Source: Erythrophleum ivorense (lineage: Eukaryota > Streptophyta > Magnoliopsida > Fabales > Fabaceae). From it: a stretch of DNA of 64,000 bases. The stretch lies in NCBI GenBank assembly GCA_026724425.1, contig JAIUCV010000576.1, forward strand, positions 1-64,000. The letters are read 5' to 3'. Below the pieces are notes generated by a model. It was not told the origin of the DNA. It saw nothing but the letters and a program-made list of their open reading frames with translations, and did not search any database. A program made the translations under genes and the position numbers. This document shows, one piece after another, positions 10,334 through 19,500 of the stretch; position 1 is the first letter of the stretch; each line of letters starts with the position of its first letter.

Positions 10334-10990
10334 GGAGGCATGATATCATCAACAACCCTCCACGAATCAGAGCTAAACTCGTAGATTTCAAAATCTTTCT
10401 TATGATAATAGCTCAAGATTTTGTAGCTCTTATTTTTGCCGTATCCGAGGGCAAAGGCGCGGCCTTTCACGCCACGATAGCTGGGTTGGAACCACCTGGT
10501 TTCACCAGTAAACGGATTCCAAACCACCAATCTAGACTCGTCCACGGAGGTTCATAACAAGAGGCCGTCACAGTGAAAGATTGCGCCTACATCGAATTGT
10601 GCTCCAGGATACTAAGAATGCGGATCGATTAGGCTAAGCTCAGTTTTTACCTCTAAAGATGGAACCTTTCCGTCGCGATCGACGATTATCGGAAAAATCC
10701 GGAAGGCCCTCGTCAACATGAGACCCAGAAACTGCTTTGCAGCTTTGTCACTGTGCTTCCTGGCGAATCTCCGGTCACCGTTAAACAAACGGTTCCATCG
10801 TTTACAAGTAGATCCCAATCCTTTCAAATACTTTGCCAGAACATGAGTCAGTATCTCCTCCTCTACCAATTCCTTTGGAAGATCTCTGAATACCTCCATC
10901 GTCATTGGTAGCGGCACAGACGGCGGATCTGAAAACGAATCTAGGGGTTGTACTTTGTTTTTAGTTTGAAGTTTTTTTATTATACACTGA
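10334..10990 (-). pseudogene. F-box protein, N-terminal two thirds (inverted, nonsense mutations)
   Basis: On the minus strand a plausible start at 10905 gives MTMEVFRDLPKELVEEEIL, GLGSTCKRWNRLFN and FLGLMLTRAFRIFPI, a typical plant F-box followed by the FBA linker. An in-frame TAG follows DPHS at about 10612. Beyond it the frame continues with AQFDVGAIFHCDGLLL, then TGA at about 10554 where the other copy has TGC, then ESRLVVWNPFTGETRWFQPSYRG through YEFSSDSWRVVDDIMPP. The end abuts the truncated DXPS1 copy. It was an SCF adaptor gene; two nonsense codons and loss of the C-terminus make it dead. Confidence 0.8.
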
Positions 10991-11001
10991 TTTCTTAACA
11001 A

Positions 11002-11378
11002 ATAATCTTATTCAGTATTTTATAATATATCACAAATTTCTCAAAACTGTTTTTAAAATATGTTATTCAACAAAAGTTAAATTTGGAAAAATATCATTAA
11101 TTTCTTTGTGTAGGGTCCACCACTACCACCTCAAAGACTACAAATTTGGTAAAAAATATATAATTACCTTAACAATATTCATTTTATCCATTTAGAGAAA
11201 TTTTACTTTTAAATAAAAACTCATTTTTCTTAATATAAAAAAGACATATGCACACATGTGTGGTTACTGTCCGAAAATCAGCTTGAGTTACTGTCCGAAC
11301 TTGAACGACAGGAACTGCTGATTTTGAGTTAGAAAATAGTCTTCGAATCCAAAAGCTTCCGCTCGTTTCTCTCCGGCG
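11002..11378. other. intergenic, junction region
   Basis: AT-rich. A short sequence TTACTGTCCGAA is repeated within 25 bp at about 11264 and 11287, just upstream of the CERK1-like fragment. No gene seen. Confidence 0.4.
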
Positions 11379-11660
11379 ATGAAGCTTCGGATTCCAATTG
11401 CTACTCTTCTTCTTCTTTCTCTATTCTCGCCGTCGACTCTGTTCTTCGCCGTCGAGTCTAAATGCGCGGGAAGCTGCGATTTAGCTCTGGCCTCTTACTA
11501 CGCATGGAACGGATCAAACCTCTCCGTCATCAACCTGTACCTCGATTCACCGGCCGCACCGTCCGATTATAATATTTCGAATCGATCCTCAGGTACAACA
11601 GAGACATAACGAAGAAAGATTTGATCCAGATGGGTTCTCGTGCCAACCTGGAGATCAAGA
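11379..11660 (+). pseudogene. CERK1-like LysM receptor kinase, 5' fragment
   Basis: The ATG at 11379 opens a signal peptide (MKLRIPIATLLLLSLFSPST) followed by FFAVESKC, CDLALASYY and NLSVINLYLDS. This matches the start of the chitin receptor kinase CERK1 (MKL..., FFAVESKC, CPLALASYY, LSVIN). A frameshift near 11576 moves the reading to ILRYNRDITKKDLIQMGSR in the next frame, and near 11638 the sequence jumps to CQPGD. Only part of the first LysM region remains; transmembrane and kinase parts are absent. In A. thaliana CERK1 (At3g21630) is a few tens of kilobases from this gene set, so this is a locally copied fragment. Confidence 0.85.
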
Positions 11661-11757
11661 CTCGTCCACGGAGGTGCATAACAAGAGGCCGTCACAGTGA
11701 AAGATTGCGCCTACATCGAATTGAGCAGCAGAATGGGAATCATCGACTAGGCTAAGC
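11659..11757 (-). pseudogene. F-box protein fragment (inverted middle piece)
   Basis: On the minus strand it encodes LSLVDDSHSAAQFDVGAIFHC and DGLLLCTSVDES, the same segment as 10535-10640, without the TGA of that copy (it has TGC). It abuts the CERK1-like fragment on one side. On the other, at 11757, it meets the next F-box piece in opposite orientation, so the two neighbouring pieces form an inversion junction. Confidence 0.75.
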
Positions 11758-12300
11758 TCACTGGTGAGACCAGGTGGTTCCAACCCAGCTATCGTGGCGT
11801 GAAAGACCGCTTCTTTGTACTCGGATACTACAAAGAAGGCAAAAATAAGAGCTACAAAATCTTGAGCTATTAACATGAGAAAGATTTTGAAATCTACGAG
11901 TTTAGCTCTGATTCGTGGAGGGTTGTTGATGATATCATGCCTCCAGGCTGGGCCCTTGATTTCTCCAATGCAAGCGTGTCTTTGAAGGGAACTACTTACT
12001 GGTTCGGTTTCGCTATAGATGTAACAAAAACGCAATCCAGCGTGTCCTTGGTCAAATTTGATTTCTCAACAGAGAAATGTGTACTTGTGCCTCTTCCCTA
12101 TCAGTGTAAAGATAGTGTTTTTGAAGCTGCATGTGTTTCCGTTGTTAAAGACGAGAAACTTTCGGTCTTGTTACAGCTCGAAAAAACATTGGTCTATCAA
12201 ATAAGATTGATGAGACCACCACCCAAGTGGTGTCATGGAACAAGGTCTTGTCATTGGACTTGAGCCCTGATCTTCAACTTTCTGAGTTGGGAACGTTGCT
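11758..12300 (+). pseudogene. F-box protein fragment (FBA_1 middle part)
   Basis: The plus strand encodes TGETRWFQPSYRGVKDRFFVLGY, then KNKSYKILSY followed by a TAA stop where the other copy has Tyr, then HEKDFEIYEFSSDSWRVVDD, MPPGWALDFSNASVSLKGTTYW, FDFSTEKCVLVPLPYQC and AACVSVVKDEKLSVLLQLEKT. After that it is out of frame and truncated. The part from about 12057 begins copy B of the duplication. It is an inverted partner of 10334-10510. Confidence 0.75.
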
Positions 12301-12414
12301 CTTCAATTCTTTACTGATCTGATATAGTAGTCTCCTTTTGTTAGGAAATCTATAAAAGTGTTAATCTTTTGTAGCCTGTTTCCATTTTGGATCAGAAAAA
12401 AACAGAGAGGTTAC

Positions 12415-12618
12415 ATGCTGTGTGTGTTTAGAAGGAAGCTTCGTTGCCTTTTTACAAGACTAAGATGGGTCATCAAGAAACGAGTGAAGGCCAGAGTTAT
12501 CGTCAGGAGGTTGAGGAAAGCAAAGTGGAGAGCTCGGCGAAAGGAGATCCCGGAAACCGAGATTTCTTCCATCCATCTGAGCTCAAACACCAGAAGAAAT
12601 CTGATGATGTCTTCATAA
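12415..12618 (+). pseudogene. EEP gene remnant, copy B (first and last codons joined)
   Basis: The ATG at 12415 and the basic N-terminus (MLCVFRRKLRC through SSIHLSSNTRR) are almost identical to copy A. The sequence then jumps to NLMMSS and the original TAA, so the EEP catalytic domain and all introns are gone. The deletion happens to keep frame, leaving a 67-codon open frame rich in Arg and Lys. The 5' flank is conserved, so it could still be transcribed, but I see no reason to assign a function. Confidence 0.85.
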
Positions 12619-12831
12619 AGGTTGTCTAATGAACTTTCATATTCTATGATATGAACACACAACAGCTAAAGGAACTCTTTGTTTATAAGATGGCGTTTTA
12701 TTCTAATATATTATAAGATTACAAATAACTAAATTAATGTTTTAAACAAACAAATCGTTTTCTTTTATAATATACAACAAATCTTGACAAATACTACAAC
12801 AATTTAGAAGAAACAATATAAGCAACACATC

Positions 12832-13383
12832 TTAGGCAGGGAGAGAATCCTTCTTGGTCTCCTCCGCCTCCTCATTAGCCGGAGCATACCCGAGCCCGTT
12901 CCGTTTGCTTGGAAACAAGGCAAAGATAGAGGCCGAGGCAACGCCTACGGCTGGAGGCAAAGCCATGACCAAAGTCTTTTGCGTTTCTCTGAACCGCGGA
13001 TAAAAGCAGTTTGCGGTAGTAGCGTCAAGCAACACCAGTGTCCCAAACACAGCCAACACGAAAACCGCGTGGACGAAATCCGCGATCCTTAGCTTGTACT
13101 TGGACAAGTCCACGGATCCTGGTTCCGCATAAGTCCAAAGACCCTTCTTAGTGACTATACCGTACTTTCTTGATCCGTCAGGGCCTTTGAAACTATCGGT
13201 GAAGCATGAGAACGCGCAGGAGAAGTTGCAAATAGCGACGAGAATGCTTGACATGACCTTATTTACCGTGGAGCATTCACCATCGTTAGTGAGGACAGGG
13301 TTGAGTAAAAGGTAGATAAAGAGTGTTCCTGTTGGGAGAAGCTTTATGAGACTCTCTAGGCCTGTGAGGGATTTGTTTGCCAT
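12832..13383 (-). CDS. DMP1-type DUF679 membrane protein, copy B (short form only)
   Basis: From the Met at 13383 this encodes 183 residues that align without gaps to residues 21-203 of copy A, with about ten or more substitutions scattered through the protein and all four hydrophobic segments kept. The ancestral start (ATG at 13438, MSEASSLLIPKTNSPN) is still present, but a net 5-bp deletion just before the second Met puts it out of frame, so it now acts as an upstream open frame overlapping the start. If the downstream Met is used, as reported for A. thaliana DMP1, only the form lacking the N-terminal di-leucine signal is made. TATA box and upstream sequence match copy A. Confidence 0.8.
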   Translation of the reverse strand: MANKSLTGLESLIKLLPTGTLFIYLLLNPVLTNDGECSTVNKVMSSILVAICNFSCAFSCFTDSFKGPDGSRKYGIVTKKGLWTYAEPGSVDLSKYKLRIADFVHAVFVLAVFGTLVLLDATTANCFYPRFRETQKTLVMALPPAVGVASASIFALFPSKRNGLGYAPANEEAEETKKDSLPA

Positions 13384-13499
13384 TGAATTTGTTTGGAGAA
13401 TTTGTTTTGGGGATGAGCAAAGAAGAAGCTTCGGACATGGGCTCAAAGCTAGAGTTAGATTGTATAATAAAATATGAAGTGTGTTCTTGGTTTTATGCA

Positions 13500-13507
13500 T
13501 ATTTATA
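13500..13507 (-). promoter_or_regulatory. TATA box of DMP1 copy B
   Basis: TATAAATA on the minus strand, conserved with copy A at 6656-6663. Confidence 0.55.
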
Positions 13508-16497
13508 GAAGGATTAGAGATGATATAACCCATTGATCCGGTCCGAGATGTTGGGTTTAACACCGTAGGAAAAACTAGTAATGAACTTGACCTAGTCAAA
13601 TTGTTACGTTTGTTTTATAAGTCTACACATGAAGACGCAATAATCCTGAAATGGTTGATAATTATTGTATATGAAAACTAGAGACAAATAAAATATTTAA
13701 GTTTTGGACCTAAAGGAGAAGAATTTTCTAAGGTGTTGAAGCAAGTTTGGCAATGAATCTTGACTGAATCTAAATAGAAGATTGCTTTTGGGTCCCAAAA
13801 ATTTGTAAGACTATATTGGGTTATATAACTAACTTGAGCTCGACACAACACGGTTTAGAAAAAGTCCATGTCATATAACATACACTGAATGTGATTGTTG
13901 TTTTGTGTGTGTGTTTAAATGTTAATATGTGCTGTTAACAAAGTTTACAATTAGTGCAACATTAAAGTTTTCTGTTATCAAACATACTTTATAAACGTGA
14001 AATGCAAATGGATAGAGAATATGAGCTTCGTTTTTTTTTTTTTTCGTTTAGATTGATTAACATTTGTGTATGCATGTTAAAACAAAACTAGCTAGTGCAC
14101 TTGAATGTGTTTTATTTTTTATTTATATCAGAAACATATTTTGAAACTGTGAATTACATAATATTTTGATATTGTTTTTGCGACTTTGCGTTGAGATTCC
14201 AAAATGGATTGTTTTCAAAATATTGTGTTCTTTGTTTACATTTTAACATCTAAACGTCCCTTTTTTTGTTACCTTTGAATCATCCAAACTCCTTATAAGC
14301 ACATACGAACACATGATAGAATCGACACGTCATTTATGTTTTCTTGTGTAAATTGAACTTAACCTGAAGTTGGTTATGAACAAAAAAAATGAACTACCTT
14401 GTCATGTATGTTCACTTTTATTTATTTCGGGTAAATAAAATTCACAATTGGCTGCTTCTACAGTGACTTAATTTTACCTTTATACATATTAAATTGGCTG
14501 TTGGCTATTGGCTAATGATTTTCTTATGTTAAATGGCTTGCAGATATGGGTGAGTGCATATTCTTTCTTGACTTTTTACGTATTTGCTAACAACTAATTA
14601 GGAAGCACAATTTAACTTTTATACGGAGATAATGTAAGATAGCAAATTCATAATAAGATTTGAAAGGTCCATTAGTGATGGAGCAGCCTCTAAGAGCACC
14701 ACTCATATTAAAAGTCTAGTTTAATTTAATAATTAATTTTCAAGTTAGAAAATAAACTAGGCCAATTAAAGAGTGACAACAATCTTGAGAGAGTCTCAAA
14801 TGAGATTCCTCTTACACTTTCTCTGTTTTTCTATTATTTTCTTATTTTTTATTCATGAGACTTATCAAGAAACTCTTATTGGAAATTGTATAAGGCTATG
14901 AACCCATTGTCAAGTAAGATCCACTTATATTTTTGATTAGTTTATGTAATAAATTTGATGCCAACATGGCTAAACGTTTCGTACGTTCTTGCATGTCCCA
15001 TTCATCATGTGAGGCGTGTCAAAACGGAGATCTTTACACAAATGTTCAGAGATACAGTGATACTACTATACTATTTTTTATTTTGGCTTGTCGTGTTGGA
15101 AATACCATTGAAAATACAAACAATAAGGAAGAATGTGACATTTACAATGCATGCGAAATGAGATAAGAATGGTTTGTATGAAGATGACTGTGAAAGTATT
15201 TGGAGTGACGGGAAATCACACGGAAAATGAAGTAGCGGTTGAAAAGATGAGATTGGCGTGCATGAGATAGACCCAAATATATATAAAATCTCACTTAAAA
15301 CTATATTGTATGTTATTATTATATAAAGAATATGATAGTCATTGCATTTTATTGTTAGCTGATTTTGAAATAGAAATACATGAAATTTTCAAAACAAAAA
15401 GAGTGTGTTGGTTTAAAGGTCAGTTTGTGTCCACAATTTGACAGCATATGAAACCAATTTAGTTAAGTTGTAGTTACGAGAAATTATTGTTTCCACTAAT
15501 TAAACTTGCTACTTATTATTGTAACTTCACTTGTCTCTACATATAAGGAAATATCGGAGAGAAGTAAAAGAGTTGGACAATTTTAGAGTTAAAAGAAATT
15601 TAGAGAAAACAAAAATTGTTTTGAAGAGAAAAAACTTTAAGAAATCAACTAGAAAAGCACTTGAACAGTGACAAGTAGTTGATTTCTGTTAATTGTGATT
15701 TCTTTTCCAATCTCTAAGTCAAATTTTCGGCCAATGCCGAGCCAACATGATCATTAATTGCGTTAAGAACTACGAAATGTTTGGCCCGTGGTATTTCAAA
15801 GTCATAACACACTTCAAAAATGAGTTTATCAAGTCATAACACACTTGATTAACTCAATACTGTACGTTGCGATTTTGTGAGAGATCATATTCTAAATAAA
15901 CTAACCAATCAATGATTTATTAGAATAAAGAAATGAGTTTTATAATAAAACAAATACTAGTCGGACAAAATCAGCAAGAATCAAATTCAAAATAGTATAA
16001 AAATTTCCCCAAAGAGATGCTATTGGAAAGAAAGATACATTGAATGGAGGCAGTGCATATTATATATGCTTTCATTATATGTACAGTAATTTAAAATTCG
16101 AAACGTTACAAAAAAAAAAAATCAAGAAGAAAAAAAAAGGACAAATAGAGAAAGTATCGATGCTCTTATGTCTTTTTCACATCTGCAAAAGAGAAAACGA
16201 GGAGAAAGCGCAAAATAAGGGTAAAAAGTGGCGCGAATGGTTAGACAGTTGACAGCACGACCAACTTCCATTTTTTTAAAGTTGATTTATTTCTGGATTC
16301 TTCTCTCACATCCAAATTAAAACTGCCATAATAATATAAAATTTTAATTTTTTAAAAATGGGTTTTTGATACGGAGGATTTTGTTCTCATCTTTTAAGTA
16401 CTGAGGATTTGGTAGACTGTTTCTTCCTCCATTATTGGTAGAGAGAAACAGAGGAGTAAAGAACAAACAACAACATCAAAAAAAGAACAGAGAAGAT
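13508..16497. other. duplicated intergenic DNA, copy B
   Basis: Mostly collinear with 6664-8780. The segment at about 14789-15205 is absent from A: it starts near AGAGAGTCTCAAATGAGA and ends near GTGACGGG, has short open frames only and no clear terminal repeats. The last 450 bp (16043-16497) is the AHP1 promoter, also absent from A. Confidence 0.75.
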
Positions 16498-17570
16498 ATG
16501 GAGTTGGTTCAGATGCAGAAGAGTTTGCAAGATTACACCAAATCACTCTTCTTGGAAGTAAGTTTTTTACATTGGAAAAATGGAAAAATAAATAATTCAC
16601 AAAATTTTATTAGGCGGAGTAAAAGGTTCTTTATGAGTTCTGAGTAAAACTCATGAGTTTAGGTTTGATTTATGTAAAATTAGTTTCTGATTATAGAAAG
16701 TTTCTTTGTTTTGGTACCAAAAAGGGGATTTTGGACAGCCAGTTCTTGCAGCTGCAACAACTACAAGATGAAAGCAATCCAGATTTTGTTTCACAAGTTG
16801 TCTCTCTCTTCTTCCAAGACTCTGACAGGATTCTCAATGATCTCTCACTTTCCCTGTAATCTTCATTTACACATTCTCTCTATAATCTTCTTCTCTCCTC
16901 TTTCTATTCAAAACCTGTTCTCTAAAATGTTCTTATGCTTTTGCAGGGATCAGCAAGTTGTGGACTTCAAAAAAGTTGATCCTCATGTTCATCAACTCAA
17001 AGGTAGCAGCTCCAGGTAATAAAATTTTGAACTTCTAATTTAGATCTGATTCCATAATAATAATAATAATACAAGTCTCATCTATGTAGTACACTTTTTG
17101 GATCCTTAAATGTGTAAAAGATTTAGCTTTCGAGTGTGTGTTGCCAATTAACAGCATAGGAGCACAGAGAGTTAAGAATGCTTGCGTTGTCTTCCGCAGC
17201 TTCTGCGAGCAACAAAATGTTGAAGCGTGAGTTTTAAGTTTATTGTGTTGGTTGGTCCATTTATTCTTCTTTTTTTTTATATCTAATTAGGAGGAAAAAA
17301 ATTCGATGAATTTTTCAGATGTCATAGATGTTTGCAACAAGTGAAGCAAGAGTACTATCTTGTCAAGAACAGATTGGAGACACTGTTCAAGGTGAGGACT
17401 ATATCACCAACCACCTATATAATTCTATTGAATGATAATATATGCCGTATTTGATCAACTTCTGAAACTTATTTAATTTAATTTTGGTTTTCATGATCGA
17501 ATCTACGCAGCTGGAGCAACAGATTGTAGCCTCAGGTGGGATGATCCCGGCCATGGAACTTGGCTTTTGA
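16498..17570 (+). CDS. AHP1: histidine-containing phosphotransfer protein AHP1
   Basis: Six exons, 16498-16557, 16725-16855, 16947-17015, 17155-17226, 17319-17391 and 17511-17570, give 154 residues, exactly the length known for AHP1. Residues MELVQMQKSLQDYTKSLFLE and GILDSQFLQLQQLQDES start the four-helix HPt bundle. The phospho-accepting His is in VDPHVHQLKGSSSSIGA (HQLKGSS motif), followed by ACVVFRSFCEQQNVE and LFKLEQQIVASGG. AHP1 relays phosphate from cytokinin and osmosensing hybrid His kinases to nuclear response regulators. All introns are GT-AG. It survives only in copy B; copy A deleted it. Confidence 0.96.
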
Positions 17571-19500
17571 GTGGATTCATCACATCACCTTCTATGGTTA
17601 TTTCATTTTGGAGCTCTTTCCTTTTTTTTTTTTTTTTTTTACCATCCAAAAAGGTTGTTCTTGTGTGAACTTCTTCTTTCTTCTTTGTGCTGTTGGATTA
17701 GTGAAACTCTACGTTTTCTTAATCCATACCTAAATCCTACTACTGTGTAATAAAATAACAAGCATGTAATCATAGTTCTACATATTCAGAATTATGTCTA
17801 TTCATTTTGGATAAGGATCAGGTAATAGCGAGTATGAGTTGGGTAAGAATTAATCAGGCTATTTAAAATCATTATGCAAATCACTATTTATATTCGGATC
17901 TATATTCGTGTGATTAAACTGTAATTTAGTCATCTGGACCGAATCTGGCATTTTTCTCCATTAATTAATAATTATTATGTGGACTCAAATTAATCAACTT
18001 GATCGTAATCGGAATTGGATTCTTTACTTGGGTTAATATCGAAACAAAATAAAAAGAACAGAGACGGGCCATATGAGTTTTCGTAGCCTAAAATGATAGG
18101 AAATGGGCCATATATTCGGTTACAAAAACATGCACATGTGGATAAGTTTCTATCAAAACGCGTCCCAAATTGGATAAGTTTTTATTTTTTAACAAACAAA
18201 AGAAGAAGAAATCTTCAATTGAAAATCATTGTCAAGGTTTTATGTGAGCGCACGTTAAAAATGACAAAATTCTTAATTTATTAATTATACATATATATGA
18301 CCTGGCGTTGGTATTATTATGGTCCCTGCATGTCTCCAAGAACCTCATGTTTAACATTTTTTGGTTGACTTTATTTTGTTCTTTTGTAAGAGTTTTTTAT
18401 TTTTTTTTTTTTTTTGTCCATTTAACCGAAATTTTCCTTTAATTTGCTTCAACTTCGATACTTAATTGTATTTTTTAGCTTTTCTGATAATCGTTTTGTT
18501 CTTAATTAGTAACTTTAAAGTCTTTAATAGTCCCGCCGACATAAAAATGTAACTTTATTACTTTCTTTTACTGTATTTTTCCTCTTTAATCTGGTTTTAA
18601 ACTGATCTCTTTTTTATTTGATAAAGCATCCCAATCAAAACGTCTTTAATTAAATATGCATTATTTTTTTGATCATATATTTTGGTGAAAGTCACATGCA
18701 GACAAGATGACTAAAGACACGAGAGGTTGACCGAGAGACTTTAAGAAATCAAGTAGAAAAGCACTACGAGGAATTGCCTATAATTGCCTACCAGACATCG
18801 TCCGTTACATAGTATAATTAGTTACGAGCAACTAGTCAAACGTTATTAACTAGCTAGTCTTAAAATACGACTATTTAACTCACATAAAACACATGCACAA
18901 TGTGTGGTTTATATTAAGAGGTTTTTTCTTGTAGTGAGTTACGTTACGTATATGATGCGGGGATGCGACATTATTTTCATAGAAATCTCTCACAGTTTGG
19001 GTTGCTTACGACTTTCGTACTTAACATTTTTCAGCAGCTCGAATATGAACGTGAAACATGCATTATTGTTTGTGCAAATGCAAAGGTTTTTTACATCTTA
19101 AATTTGTTCAGGCTAACCAATTTTAAAAATACATCTTAAAATTTTAGTATCGTTTAAAAATTATAAGTATTGGCATCGGATCATCAATTAAAAGTAAAAA
19201 CTGTTATGTAATTTCAATATTTATCTTTTATAGTATTTTTATTCCTCTTCCTTCATTTCTAGGTATCTACTACTCTCCACCATTGTTGCCACCCCCACCA
19301 CCACTAATCACCATCAATCCATCATGATAGATATGTGACATATCTAGTCAATAATAATTTTTTTTAAAAAATATATATTTTACTGCCATTTTGAGCATGG
19401 GAGTCATTAATCTTAATACGAATATATTTTCTTATAAATTGGGTGATTACTTTCAACTCAACTACAGCTCTTGTCGTGGGTCTTTCGCAGAATTTCTCAA
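17571..19500. other. AHP1-DXPS1 intergenic region (DXPS1 promoter)
   Basis: 17571-18170 is unique to copy B. From 18171 it matches copy A 8782-10303. It includes a T-rich tract at 17622-17640 and a pyrimidine-rich leader just before the DXPS1 ATG. No other gene seen. Confidence 0.6.
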
